Assembly: GCA_937928045.1 (NCBI GenBank)
Contig: CALFWO010000017.1
Location: forward strand, 1 to 64,000
Origin: an uncultured Saprospiraceae bacterium
GTDB lineage: Bacteria; Bacteroidota; Bacteroidia; Chitinophagales; Saprospiraceae
Direction: 5' to 3'
Length of the DNA: 64,000 bases
The notes below the pieces were generated by a model. That model was not told the DNA's origin and made no database searches. It worked only from the letters and a program-made list of their open reading frames with translations. The position numbers and the translations under genes were made by a program. Positions 16,245 to 26,105 of the stretch are shown piece after piece (the stretch's first letter is position 1; each line of letters starts with the position of its first letter).

Positions 16245-17915
16245 TTAGTCGATTACTACAAATTTTCTAGTCTCTTCTTTATTAATACGCAAATAATATA
16301 CTCCGCTGCCATAATTTTCTAATCGACAGTACTTTCTTCCTCCCATACCTTTAAAAGCATCAACTTGTTGACCTAAATAATCAAATATTTCTATGTCAAC
16401 CATTCCAGGAAAAGACCATTCAATCGTAATTTCGCTGTTGGTAGGATTAGGGAATATTTTTAATTCATATTCATTGTCAATGTCCGTAACAGGAAGTATT
16501 GTCTCACAGAACGTTGTATTCGGATTTAATTCTAAGTAGTCTCCCGGCGTTAAATCTCTTCCTTCGAAGGCTGGATTATCTAGTGGAATTCTAACCATTC
16601 TGAAAGTCAAATTGTTATTGATGGACAAGGAATCACCTTGATTTACAGGATTGCCGGCCAATAAGGGAGTTTTATATTCCCAAACAACTTCATTGGTTGG
16701 AGTTAATTCAAAACTGTAACCAAACCTACCAGAACAGATGAGGAAATTTCCGTTTGGTAATGCTTGAACGCTAGATAGGCCAGTGGAATAAAGTGATGTA
16801 GGAGTTGGATGAGTAATGTTTAAATCAAAATTAACAGGATTGAATACATCGTCATCTTGCAAGTAGCTAAAAGTGTACATGTCCCACGGAGGTGTCCAGA
16901 AAACCACTGAAGAGAAGTCATCTCCTGCACCATTATTAAAGGCAGCCATTTTACCAAAAAGAGGATGAGAATTATCAATGTACTCATCTACCCAATGAAC
17001 ATCATGTTGAAAAAATAATTTCTGATTGGTCGAATCTCCTTGATTATAGGCTTGTTGATTACCCCAACGATATATGAGGTCCCCACCTTTTCCAGCATCT
17101 CCTCCTGACCCCGTGGCGGCCTCTTCTGTGGTTGTACTATGATCAATTACCCACACTTCATTGAAATATGGAATGCTTAAAACTACATGATCCAATCCTA
17201 ATTCTGCATCAAAGATATAATCAATAGCATTGGCATGTAACCAGTCTGCTTTGCCACTATTGGTATCCCAATTCAAATTAATTTTCTCTGGATGATCTGC
17301 TACTACGCCAAAGTTATCTTTAGTCGCATCGAAATCTTGAATCAAATGATCAAATGCGTGCCATTCCCAGACGACTTCATCAGTTGTTGGATCTACCTCA
17401 AGTACGTAATCTGGCCAAAGTTCTCCTTCGGCCATTGTACTAGGATCTCTTCCTGCTTGAAGTGCTTCGGCTTCGGTAATTAATTCCCAACTTATCATTA
17501 GAATATTTCCATTCGGCATTACAGCAATGTCATGATGCAATCTCTCCAAGGAATCATTTTTTGTAAAAGACCACTCTAGATTATTATCCCAATCTCTAAT
17601 CTCAACAGTCGCTCCACCACCACCAGCCCAAATCGGATTGCCGGCTATTGCAGCTGGTCTTTTGGTTTTTACCAAACGACCATCATCTAACAGGTAGGCT
17701 GTGTTGCCAGGTCTGAATGAATCTTCATCTTCCCAAGTATGTACTATTTCGCCGCAATTATTGATCAGATACACATTGGGTTGATTATGCGGAAAGATCA
17801 TATTGTAACCATCGTAAGATTTCCATGGCTGGTAGGAGAGTAAACCAACAGTATTTTGTCCAAATACTGAGGAAAAAGTCGATATCAAGAATAATATTAG
17901 GAAGGTAAGTCTCAT
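16245..17915 (-). CDS. Secreted arylsulfotransferase (ASST)-like protein with T9SS tail
   Basis: A 556-residue exported protein (signal peptide ending near VFGQ). The main body is a beta-propeller of the arylsulfotransferase type: YLINNCGEIVHTWE, LHHDIAVMPNGNILMISWE, LEVDPTTDEVVWEW, DWLHANAIDY and HDVHW. Such enzymes move sulfate between phenolic compounds, with a catalytic histidine in the LHHD or HDVH regions. The C-terminal 75 residues form a T9SS type A sorting domain (KIFPNPTNSEITIEW to GVYYLRINKEETRKFVV). It is monocistronic with its own terminator. Enzymatic activity is inferred from family only. Confidence 0.75.
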   Translation of the reverse strand: MRLTFLILFLISTFSSVFGQNTVGLLSYQPWKSYDGYNMIFPHNQPNVYLINNCGEIVHTWEDEDSFRPGNTAYLLDDGRLVKTKRPAAIAGNPIWAGGGGATVEIRDWDNNLEWSFTKNDSLERLHHDIAVMPNGNILMISWELITEAEALQAGRDPSTMAEGELWPDYVLEVDPTTDEVVWEWHAFDHLIQDFDATKDNFGVVADHPEKINLNWDTNSGKADWLHANAIDYIFDAELGLDHVVLSIPYFNEVWVIDHSTTTEEAATGSGGDAGKGGDLIYRWGNQQAYNQGDSTNQKLFFQHDVHWVDEYIDNSHPLFGKMAAFNNGAGDDFSSVVFWTPPWDMYTFSYLQDDDVFNPVNFDLNITHPTPTSLYSTGLSSVQALPNGNFLICSGRFGYSFELTPTNEVVWEYKTPLLAGNPVNQGDSLSINNNLTFRMVRIPLDNPAFEGRDLTPGDYLELNPNTTFCETILPVTDIDNEYELKIFPNPTNSEITIEWSFPGMVDIEIFDYLGQQVDAFKGMGGRKYCRLENYGSGVYYLRINKEETRKFVVID

Positions 17916-17979
17916 GACATATGTTTCTCATAAAGGTAAAATTAAATCCTATTAGAGAATGTCATTTAACCGCGAAAAC

Positions 17980-18699
17980 TTATTTAGATTGAGGTATAGT
18001 AGGCCTAATTTCGACTTTGCTTGGTAATGTTCTTGGAGGTAATTTCAATAAATCTACAACAATTTGTCCCATATCTTCGGGTTGAATTTTCCAATCATCT
18101 TGATCATTGGGTGTATGACCATTGAAATGCGTAGATACGGAACCAGGCATCAATGTCGTTGTTTTAATTCCGTGTTTTCTTAGATCCAACATAACTGCTT
18201 GCGTGAACCCCACAAGACCAAATTTGCTGGCATTGTAACCCGATCCTTTTGCAAAGAAATTGGTTCCAGCCAAACTGGCAATGGTCATTAAATAACCAGC
18301 CGATTTTTTCAAAGGTTCAATACTTGCCTTCACGGAGTTGAACACGCCTGTTAAGTTTGTATCGATCATTTCGGACCATTGTTCCGAAGTCAAATCTTCA
18401 ATTGAGGCAAAATGTCCCACACCTGCATTGGCTATCATCACATCTAGTTTTCCCCATTTTTTAACCACCTCATCTACAGCGTTGTTTTGCGATTCTAAAT
18501 TCCGGACATCGGCCATGAGCCCTAAAGCTCGGTTTGGATATTTCGAATTAATTTGATCTGCTGCGAGTTCCGCGGCTTCTAAGTTACGACTGGTGATCGC
18601 TACAAATGCACCCTCTGAAGCCAAGCTAGTTGCAATACCCAGTCCAATTCCTTTACTCCCCCCTGTAACGAAAGCCACAATTCCTGTTATTTTAGACAT
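17980..18699 (-). CDS. Short-chain dehydrogenase/reductase
   Basis: A 239-residue classical SDR. It has the NAD(P)-binding TGGSKGIG (12-19), the NAG motif (91-93), and catalytic Ser142, Tyr155 and Lys159 (IASLAG, GYNASKFG). Arg38 in the TSRN loop suggests NADP preference. Its start overlaps the end of the upstream FAD oxidoreductase gene by 8 bases, so it is translationally coupled as the last gene of the GH3-FAD-SDR operon. The substrate is unknown; a ketone or alcohol in the same small-molecule pathway is a reasonable guess. Confidence 0.85.
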   Translation of the reverse strand: MSKITGIVAFVTGGSKGIGLGIATSLASEGAFVAITSRNLEAAELAADQINSKYPNRALGLMADVRNLESQNNAVDEVVKKWGKLDVMIANAGVGHFASIEDLTSEQWSEMIDTNLTGVFNSVKASIEPLKKSAGYLMTIASLAGTNFFAKGSGYNASKFGLVGFTQAVMLDLRKHGIKTTTLMPGSVSTHFNGHTPNDQDDWKIQPEDMGQIVVDLLKLPPRTLPSKVEIRPTIPQSK

Positions 18700-19951
18700 T
18701 GGTTTTATTTAAATTTTTTATGATTGTTTTGGCCGCAAGTCTTCCACTTTTGATGGCTGCATTCATTGATCCGTTAAGGAGATGGTCTCCGCATATGTAC
18801 AATTGATCACTCAGCTTAATATCTTCGGACCGGATAGAATTTTTAATTTCATTTTGATTTGGCAGCGCATAGACGATTTTCTTGGCGTCCAACAATTTCC
18901 AATTAAAGACATCTTCTCCAAACCATTGTTTCATTTCATTTCTAATCTTCAAGTCTAACTCGTTACCAGCAAGTCCCTTTTCATCAATTACAGTTAGTGA
19001 AATTAGGTGATCTCTACCATCAGAATACCCAGGTGCAACCTGATCCATAATGCAAAGATTATTAACGAATTTAGCAGTGTTGGTATTCAATGCAATCGCT
19101 TTTTCTGAAAACGGAAGCTTGCTAGTTGTATAGTGGATATGGCAAGTTGAATGGAAGCTTTTTTTAATTGTGAAAAAATAATTTTTTGCAATTGCATTAG
19201 CTTGGCTTGCCATTAGAACTGATCTGCCTTCAAAAGTATTTCCAGATTTACAATTTACTGAGCCACCTTTGATTTCAATCACTTCTTCGTTCAAAGAAAT
19301 ATTTTCGTCGCCAATTTTGTCTGCCAATTGATCAGGAATGGCTTGCATGCCTTTATTGGGTACACAAGCAAGTCCTTCAGTGAACATTTTGAAAACAAAG
19401 TCAAACATTTTTCTGCTTGTTTCTAATTTGTCTTCAAGGAAAATTCCAGTGAAAAATGGCTTGAGAAAAGTATCAATCATACTTTTTCCAAAACGATATT
19501 CTTTAGTCAAAGTACTTATGGTGGAAGCCTCCTCTTGTTCAAATATTTCCCGAATGGTTTTTTGCTTTAATTTTCTAGTCAATCTAAATAGTTTCCAAAA
19601 GTCTCCATAGGCAATTGGTGTATTGAATAAAATATTTGTAATGGCTTTTGGATTTCTAAGTGGATCTGCGAAAAAAGTTTTACTGCCATCAGCAAGCAGT
19701 AATTTGGAACCAGGGAGAAAAGGCTTTAAATCCAATTTGTCGTAATCAAGGATTGCTTTGGCCTCAGGGTAGTTCGTTAAAAAAACTTGAAAACCTCGAT
19801 CCAATAAGTAGCCATCTTTTTCTTCTGTACTTACTCTTCCTCCAACTTTGTTTTTACTTTCAATTATTTGAACAGTTTTTCCTTGCTTTTGCAAATAGTG
19901 AGCCGCGGATAAACCGGACATTCCAGCGCCAATAATGATTACATCTTTCAA
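18692..19951 (-). CDS. FAD-dependent amine oxidase / desaturase-like oxidoreductase
   Basis: A 419-residue flavoprotein with N-terminal Rossmann motif IIGAGMSGLSAAHYL (residues 6-20) and GGRVST after the second strand, typical of the amine oxidase/protoporphyrinogen oxidase/phytoene desaturase superfamily. The C-terminal FAD signature is present as YICGDHLLNGSMNAAIKSG. The best start is a TTG at 19951, which puts the FAD motif at the usual position; no ATG or GTG lies near. Twelve bases separate it from the GH3-like gene upstream and it overlaps the SDR downstream. Substrate unknown. Confidence 0.75.
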   Translation of the reverse strand: MKDVIIIGAGMSGLSAAHYLQKQGKTVQIIESKNKVGGRVSTEEKDGYLLDRGFQVFLTNYPEAKAILDYDKLDLKPFLPGSKLLLADGSKTFFADPLRNPKAITNILFNTPIAYGDFWKLFRLTRKLKQKTIREIFEQEEASTISTLTKEYRFGKSMIDTFLKPFFTGIFLEDKLETSRKMFDFVFKMFTEGLACVPNKGMQAIPDQLADKIGDENISLNEEVIEIKGGSVNCKSGNTFEGRSVLMASQANAIAKNYFFTIKKSFHSTCHIHYTTSKLPFSEKAIALNTNTAKFVNNLCIMDQVAPGYSDGRDHLISLTVIDEKGLAGNELDLKIRNEMKQWFGEDVFNWKLLDAKKIVYALPNQNEIKNSIRSEDIKLSDQLYICGDHLLNGSMNAAIKSGRLAAKTIIKNLNKTNV

Positions 19952-19962
19952 AACTGTGGTGT

Positions 19963-21456
19963 TTATTTACGAATTAATACATCGGCTATTTTTCTATCAT
20001 TGGTAAGTCTTGGGACTTTATTTTGACCACCTAATTTGCCTTGAGATTTCATATACATTCGAAAGGCATCTTTGGCTAAGGTAGTTATTTTTAAGCTTTG
20101 AAGAACACCTCCCGAAATGAGATCCTCGTAATAGATGTTTTGTGACAATAGACTTTGTTCTAGATGATTTGCAAATTTGAAAAGATCTTTTGGTTCTTTT
20201 TCAAACTCAATTAACCACTCATGATAAGGTGCTTCACCCGCAGGTGGATTTACTTGTGGCGCAACAGTAAATTCGACGATTCGGGCATTGGATTTCCCTA
20301 CTGCGGTGAGCATGGCTTCTTCTACCTCTTTGCCAATAACATGTTCTCCAAAAGCGGAAATAAAATGTTTGATACGACCTGTTACTAAAAGCCTGTAAGG
20401 GTTTTTAGAAATAAATTTAACTGTATCTCCTATGCTGTAACCCCAAAGCCCTGCGTTTGTATTTAAAATCAAAGCATAGTTGACATTCAATTCTATTTCA
20501 GCCAATGAAAGGCGAGTTGGATTTTCATTGAAATATTCATCCACTGGAATAAACTCAAAAAATATTCCCGACGAAACATTCAATAATAAACCTTTGCTAT
20601 CCTGACTATCTTGAAATGCTATGAACCCTTCTGATGCCGGATAGGTTTCGAGGATTGGAATTTGACCTCCTAATAATTCTTCTAAGCTTTCTCGGTATGG
20701 TTCAAAATTCACTCCACCAAACACAAAAATATCGAAGTTGGGAAATAGGGCTTTAATATTTGCTTTGCCTGTTTTTGTCAATAATCTTTCATAGTACATT
20801 TGTACCCAAGGAGGGATACCGCTAATCAATCGCATATCTTGATCATGCGTTTCATCAACGATAAGGTTCAGTTTTTCTTCCCAATCTTCTATACAATTGG
20901 TTTCATAACTTGGTAGCTGATTCGTTCGTAACCAGCCTGGTACTTGGTGATTGACAATTCCACTTAATCTTCCAGTATTGATACCTCCAACCTTTTCTAA
21001 CTCAGGACTTCCGGATAAAAAAATCATTTTGCCATCTAGCCAATTTCCTTTTCCGGTTCGCGCGTAATAATTGAACAAGGCGTTTCTAGCTGTTCCGAAG
21101 TGATTCGGCAAACTGGATTTTGTCAGAGGAATATATTTAACCCCTGATGTTGTTCCCGATGTCTTCGCAAAGTACATTGGCTTTCCAGGCCAAAGCACAT
21201 CTTTTTCACCTTGCTTAATTAAGTCAACATAATTGCGAATGCCTTCATAGTCCTTTACTGGAACTCTGGATTTGAAATCTCGGTAATTCTTAATACTTGA
21301 AAATTCATGGTCTAGACCATATTTGGTCTTTCTTCCTTGATTGATCAATGACTTAAAAACCTTTTCTTGAGCTTTAACTGCTTGACTTGACCATCTGTCG
21401 ATATCTCGAGCAATTTTATTTGCGAATGGTTTGATAACTGTTGAGCGGAATCCCAT
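19963..21456 (-). CDS. GH3-family acyl-acid amido synthetase-like protein
   Basis: A 497-residue member of the GH3 (auxin-responsive promoter) family of acyl-adenylate enzymes. In plants these join amino acids to carboxylic acids. The ATP/AMP-binding loop TSGTTSGVKYIPLT (99-112) is clear, together with FVFGGVNFEPYRESLEELLG, YPASEGFIAFQ and WGYSIGDTVKF, and RIKHFISAFGEHV near the C-terminal hinge. Bacterial GH3 proteins are of unknown substrate. First gene of a three-gene operon with the FAD and SDR enzymes, suggesting a shared small-molecule or lipid-conjugate pathway. Confidence 0.85.
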   Translation of the reverse strand: MGFRSTVIKPFANKIARDIDRWSSQAVKAQEKVFKSLINQGRKTKYGLDHEFSSIKNYRDFKSRVPVKDYEGIRNYVDLIKQGEKDVLWPGKPMYFAKTSGTTSGVKYIPLTKSSLPNHFGTARNALFNYYARTGKGNWLDGKMIFLSGSPELEKVGGINTGRLSGIVNHQVPGWLRTNQLPSYETNCIEDWEEKLNLIVDETHDQDMRLISGIPPWVQMYYERLLTKTGKANIKALFPNFDIFVFGGVNFEPYRESLEELLGGQIPILETYPASEGFIAFQDSQDSKGLLLNVSSGIFFEFIPVDEYFNENPTRLSLAEIELNVNYALILNTNAGLWGYSIGDTVKFISKNPYRLLVTGRIKHFISAFGEHVIGKEVEEAMLTAVGKSNARIVEFTVAPQVNPPAGEAPYHEWLIEFEKEPKDLFKFANHLEQSLLSQNIYYEDLISGGVLQSLKITTLAKDAFRMYMKSQGKLGGQNKVPRLTNDRKIADVLIRK

Positions 21457-21495
21457 AAAATGAATTATGCTGCAAAATAATCAAATCACTAAAAC

Positions 21496-21532
21496 AAACA
21501 CCTGTCGAGACTCGAAGTCCTGACAGGTGTTT
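21496..21532 (-). terminator. Terminator of the LolA-like gene
   Basis: AAACACCTGTC and GACAGGTGTTT form an 11-pair stem with a smaller internal GACT/AGTC stem. On the minus strand TTTGTTTTAG follows. It lies 31 bases after the LolA-like gene and 39 bases before the GH3 start, separating the two codirectional genes. Confidence 0.7.
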
Positions 21533-21563
21533 ACGATTTATTACTACAGATCGAAAAAACTAA

Positions 21564-22220
21564 TTAGTTCCTTAAATCCTCTATTTGAACATCCGGATAA
21601 TCCGCTGCATTAAATTGAAAAGTGTTGTCTGAAAGATCGGCATTGGCCTTAAAACTGTCTAAGTTCAGGGTATAGCGACTGCCATCTTTTCCAAATGCCT
21701 TTACACGCATCAATTCCTTTTTCCCTTTATCTAGGGTCATTCTCATCTTGCTATACTCTGAATCTGGATCAGTAGGCTTGAATTCAATTTTTTGAACAGT
21801 TTTGCCTTTTTCTATTCCTTCAAAAACTAGAGCATAGATGTAATCATCTTTTTCATAGATTTTAAATAAATCTTTGGGCGACATGATATCTCCATCTTCA
21901 TCCTCCACATAGTCATTGATTTGAACCTCATTCCGAGATTTGAGATAAAACCAAAGTGTCTCACCATCACTTATTATTGTTTGCGGACCTAGATTCAGAT
22001 GGTACTGATCTCCTGATAATTTCAATTGACCTTTTTGAATTTCGGGATCTTCCTCAGGAAAAGCGATCGTTAAAGAAAAATCAACCACCATATTTTCATA
22101 AGCCTCCACTTTGGATTTCATTGCTTCCAAAATCGCTTTAGTCGCTGGATCCGAACTTTCTTGCGCAGAAATTTCTAATGAACCAACAAACAACAACGCA
22201 AAAAGAATGATATTCTTCAT
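21564..22220 (-). CDS. LolA-like outer-membrane lipoprotein carrier
   Basis: A 218-residue periplasmic protein starting at ATG 22220 (MKNIILFALLFVGSLEISAQ signal). The mature part follows the LolA half-barrel pattern: YENMVVDFSLTIAF, KGQLKLSGDQYHLNLGPQTIISDGETLWFY, then hydrophobic strands ending FNAADYPDVQIEDLR. LolA carries lipoproteins from the inner to the outer membrane. In Bacteroidota this type is often the only LolA present. A TTG five codons upstream would add residues before the signal peptide and is rejected. It is monocistronic with its own terminator. Confidence 0.75.
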   Translation of the reverse strand: MKNIILFALLFVGSLEISAQESSDPATKAILEAMKSKVEAYENMVVDFSLTIAFPEEDPEIQKGQLKLSGDQYHLNLGPQTIISDGETLWFYLKSRNEVQINDYVEDEDGDIMSPKDLFKIYEKDDYIYALVFEGIEKGKTVQKIEFKPTDPDSEYSKMRMTLDKGKKELMRVKAFGKDGSRYTLNLDSFKANADLSDNTFQFNAADYPDVQIEDLRN

Positions 22221-23182
22221 AAGACTTGAATTCAATTATTAAAGCTACACACTATTAAGACCAAATTAAGGGGTAAAAGTTACTTTTTGAAAGTGTTTTG
22301 GAGTTAAAGTGATGTTAAGTTTGTGATTATAGGATTTGGAGAAAACATTGATTGTGATCAATCCTAGATTGATTAGCCTACAATGTTATTACTTTTTAAC
22401 AGCAGTCCTCCTTGTTTTTGACACTCCTTACCTAATGTTATCAATATGTATTTTCCAATATTTAAATATTTTGGTCATTAAAATTTGTTAGCAATTCCTT
22501 GATATAGCACTCGAGTATAAATTTTATATAAAGGTGTCCCATCTAAGAATTAATCTTCGATTCTTGTTTGCGAATTAGACAATATTACGGAAAGAAGATG
22601 CTACATTTTATAAGAAGAAAAGCATTGCTTTCCCAAAAAGCTAACCTCTGAGACTTCATCCTTAGACTAAATAGCTACTAACGGTCCTCGAATCTATTTC
22701 CGCATGATATAAGTGGTTCTAATTGGTCGATAATCCTTTTCATAACATTGACTGATTTAGCAGAATAGCCTCTGAGCACAAACCCCTGCAGATTTGAAAA
22801 TTTTGAGCCTCTCATGGGTGGGTATTTATTTTTACTACGTAAAAATGCGGCCCACCCACCAAACCAGCCAACCAGTTTGCCCAAAGACTTCACCATTTAC
22901 AGAGCTTCCGCCAAAAAACCGCTTGGGAAAAGGCATAATGCTTTACTGCTTTTGCAAGGTTCAAAAGTCAAATCGAAATATTTTAAATTGGAAGATATCT
23001 TTCTGTCGTAATCATTCTTGATGTTAAAACCTTAGGTAAGTCTCTTGGACAGAACAAATATAATTGTTTTCAAATAAAAAACAAAACGTGTTAAAAGTGT
23101 ATATGACTTGAACCTTCGACAAGATGGGCTTAAGCTTTGATCTTTTGAAGATATTGTTGCTTCAGAAAAGGCCCAAAATAAA
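22221..23182. other. Gene-poor region of about 1 kb
   Basis: No gene is supported. Short open frames on both strands between 22678 and 23021 overlap each other and have no recognisable domains, start signals or codon consistency. One of them (plus strand, 22814-23011) contains protein-like stretches such as DFTIYRASAKKPLGK, which could be debris of a decayed repeat or gene. A G/C-rich imperfect inverted repeat sits at 22816-22857. The rest is AT-rich and unstructured to the eye. Confidence 0.5.
22816..22857. repeat. Nested inverted repeat in gene-poor region
   Basis: GGGTGGG (22816-22822) pairs with CCCACCC (22851-22857), and inside it ATTTTTAC (22828-22835) pairs with GTAAAAAT (22839-22846) around a three-base loop. 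The outer and inner stems are separated by 4-5 unpaired bases. The form suits a palindromic intergenic element or mobile-element end rather than a terminator, since no T-run follows. Confidence 0.5.
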
Positions 23183-23218
23183 AACAACCCAGCAGATCCT
23201 AGACCTACCGGGTTTGTT
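23183..23218 (-). terminator. ftsK terminator
   Basis: On the minus strand AACAAACCC...GGTAG pairs with CTGCT...GGGTTGTT, followed by TTTATTTT. It lies 34 bases beyond the ftsK stop. Confidence 0.7.
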
Positions 23219-23252
23219 AGTTCTTTGCGATTTTACTCACAAAGATTGCCTC

Positions 23253-25823
23253 CTATTTCCTAGTTTTTATATCTTCCAAATACCGTTCCAATTCCATTTC
23301 ATCGTAAGCTAAAACTTCTCTTGGTTTAGATCCATTTGCAGAACCAACGATGCCCATTGCCTCTAATTGATCCATAATTCTACCGGCTCGATTATATCCT
23401 AACTTTAGTCTTCTTTGTATCATTGAAGTCGATCCATGTTGATTCTGAACCACTAATCTGGCAGCGTCCTGAAACAAATCATCCAACTCAGCTACATTTA
23501 CAGCCCCCGGTTTATCTGACTCATCTCCAGTATATTCTGGTAAATAGAATGGCTCGGCATATCCACGTTGTTCTGAGATTTGATCCAATACTTTTTCTAC
23601 CTCAGGAGTATCAACAAAAGCACATTGTAATCTAATCACATCAGATCCAAACTTCAATAGCATATCTCCACGTCCAATCAGTCTATCTGCACCACCACCA
23701 TCTAAGATGGTTCTTGAATCGACTTTCGCAGTTACTCTATACGCAATACGAGCAGGGAAATTGGCTTTAATGATACCAGTAATAATATTAACCGATGGCC
23801 GCTGTGTAGCAATAATCAAGTGAATTCCAACTGCACGAGATAGTTGAGCTAATCTAGCAATTGGTTGTTCTACTTCTTTACCTGCCGTCATAATCAAATC
23901 CGCAAACTCATCAATAACCAATACAATGAATGGCATAAATTCATGGCCGTTGTTCGGATTGAGCTGTCTAGCAACAAATTTCTTGTTGTACTCCGTTATG
24001 TTCCTTGCTTTTGCTTTCTTAAGTAAACTGTATCGCTGATCCATTTCAATCAGTAGGGCATTCAAAGTATGCACAACTTTTGTGGTATCTGTAACAATTG
24101 GTTCGTCTAATCCCGGCAGGTAAGCCAAAAAGTGATTTTCAATTTTAGAGTAGGGGAACAGTTCCACTTTCTTTGGATCTATAAGCACAAACTTAATCTG
24201 TGAAGGATGCTTTTTATAAAGTAAAGACATCAAGATCACGTTGATGCCTACTGACTTACCTTGACCAGTGGCACCTGCAATAAGCAAGTGGGGCATCTTG
24301 GCCAAATCAGCTACGAAGACTTCATTCGAAATAGTTTTACCCAATGCAATGGGAAGATCCATTTTCCCATTGGTAAACTTTTCTGATTTAAGGGTCTCCC
24401 TCAAGGCCACTATTTGTTTATTCTTATTTGGAACCTCGATACCAATTGTTCCTTTTCCAGGAATCGGAGCAATAATTCGAATTCCTAGCGCCGCCAAACT
24501 TAGCGCAATATCATCTTCTAAGTTTTTGATCTTAGAAATACGAACACCAGGTGCTGGAACAATTTCATACAGCGTAACCGTTGGTCCAATCGTTGCTTTG
24601 ATCTTTGTAATCTCAATTTTGTAATTCAACAAAGTCTCGATAATCTGATCCTTATTTTTCTCTAATTCCTCACGATCAATTTCGATTTTTAAATCGTTGT
24701 ACTCTTCCAACAATTCTATTGTAGGGTGTACATAGTCTTTAAGTTGAGATCTTGGGTCATACGGATCTAAGGAAGGGTTTTCCGTTACAATCTTCATTGG
24801 CTCAGGTTCCATGGCGCCTTCTACCAAAGGTGGTTCTGCCGGTGCAGGTTCAGCTATTTCCAAAGGAGCTTCGCCAATCTTTAGTGGCTTCGGTTTTTCG
24901 TAAGATTTATTGTCTAAGCCAAATGAAAGTTGTTCTCCTTTTTTCAATGCTTCATCCGAAACTTCAGGAGCCGGTTTTCCTTCACCCAATGATATTTCAA
25001 AATCTAAAGGTTGATCTGCTTTATCTCTTTTAGGTCTTAGCCCAATTGTTTTTTCTTCCTGCGCTGGTTTTGGAGGAGCAGTTGAAGTAGTCGCAGCTGG
25101 ATTACCTTTTGCAGATTTTGTAGAATTGTTTCTAACATTGGTTAGGCCAGCAGTTGCGGGAATAGCTCTTGATGCACCTTTGAAAAAAGCTCCACTTGTC
25201 AAATCTTCCCAAAGGAATTTCACTTGATTAACAAAACTCAATTGCCTCATCTGTTCAATGTTGGGATTGAAGGTCCAAACTATCAGCGCCAGAGCACCAA
25301 ATAGGAACAAGGTGAAAGTTCCAATATTTCCTAGGAACTTGACCATCCAGCCGCAAACTCCCTGTCCAAAGGCTCCTCCCCAAGGAAAAGCAGATGTTCT
25401 AAATACGAATTCGAATAAAACTGAGAAAAATACCATGATGAGTAGCGCTACTCTGGTAGTTCCCCAGAATTTAGTGAGTGGCTGTTTTTTCAACAACATC
25501 CAACCCATCGAAAGGAATAAGACAACGAAAATGTATGATGGTAGTCCAAAGCCCCAAAAGAAAAACATATTGGAAGTGGCCGCTCCAAGTCTTCCTAGCC
25601 AGTTGTCAACGATGACTTCTGAGCTGAAAAGTTTTCCCCAAGAAAATGGATTGAATACATTTTGATCAATCTTCCAAGTGAATAGGTGGGAAGTAAATGA
25701 GATGAAAAGAAAAACACCAATCAACAGACAGAAAACTCCTAAAAGCTTCGGTAACCTTTCGTCATTCCAATCAAATTTAAAAATCGGTTCTTTCTTTTTA
25801 CGTTTTTTTCTTGGCTTGGCCAT
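23253..25823 (-). CDS. ftsK: DNA translocase FtsK
   Basis: Septum-located DNA pump that clears and aligns chromosome ends during division. The 856-residue protein (start MAKPRKKRKK at 25823; an ATG nine codons earlier is open but lacks support) has four N-terminal membrane spans in about 35-195. An acidic/proline linker (about 230-370) follows. The RecA-like motor has Walker A GATGQGKSVG (about 520) and Walker B VLVIDEFADL. The C-terminal gamma winged helix (QRRLKLGYNRAGRIMDQLE) would read polar guide sequences. RVTAKVDSRTILDGGGADRLIGRGDML is conserved as usual. It stands alone and is followed by a terminator. Confidence 0.95.
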   Translation of the reverse strand: MAKPRKKRKKKEPIFKFDWNDERLPKLLGVFCLLIGVFLFISFTSHLFTWKIDQNVFNPFSWGKLFSSEVIVDNWLGRLGAATSNMFFFWGFGLPSYIFVVLFLSMGWMLLKKQPLTKFWGTTRVALLIMVFFSVLFEFVFRTSAFPWGGAFGQGVCGWMVKFLGNIGTFTLFLFGALALIVWTFNPNIEQMRQLSFVNQVKFLWEDLTSGAFFKGASRAIPATAGLTNVRNNSTKSAKGNPAATTSTAPPKPAQEEKTIGLRPKRDKADQPLDFEISLGEGKPAPEVSDEALKKGEQLSFGLDNKSYEKPKPLKIGEAPLEIAEPAPAEPPLVEGAMEPEPMKIVTENPSLDPYDPRSQLKDYVHPTIELLEEYNDLKIEIDREELEKNKDQIIETLLNYKIEITKIKATIGPTVTLYEIVPAPGVRISKIKNLEDDIALSLAALGIRIIAPIPGKGTIGIEVPNKNKQIVALRETLKSEKFTNGKMDLPIALGKTISNEVFVADLAKMPHLLIAGATGQGKSVGINVILMSLLYKKHPSQIKFVLIDPKKVELFPYSKIENHFLAYLPGLDEPIVTDTTKVVHTLNALLIEMDQRYSLLKKAKARNITEYNKKFVARQLNPNNGHEFMPFIVLVIDEFADLIMTAGKEVEQPIARLAQLSRAVGIHLIIATQRPSVNIITGIIKANFPARIAYRVTAKVDSRTILDGGGADRLIGRGDMLLKFGSDVIRLQCAFVDTPEVEKVLDQISEQRGYAEPFYLPEYTGDESDKPGAVNVAELDDLFQDAARLVVQNQHGSTSMIQRRLKLGYNRAGRIMDQLEAMGIVGSANGSKPREVLAYDEMELERYLEDIKTRK

Positions 25824-26105
25824 AGTATGTTCATATTGACCTGCCTGCAAGAAAATGCATAGGGAGTTTACCCGGGAACCCGAGCAGACAAGCGTTTTAT
25901 AGTGTATAGAACGATCTTTGACCCCATTATATGATCAAAAATCCACATACAAAGCTAAGGAATTGGATTGGGAATTTGAACTGAAACGCTGTTAAACACT
26001 GAAATATTTACAAAATGTTAGGATAAGCTAAACTTTTGTGAAGTTTGTCTGAATTTAGAAGAACTACTAAAAAAATACCGTTACTTCCGGTCAAATCCTT
26101 TTTGG

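Noticed and set aside
22678-23021. Overlapping open frames on both strands in the gene-poor region
   Set aside because: They overlap each other, cover an inverted repeat and show no domains or start signals.
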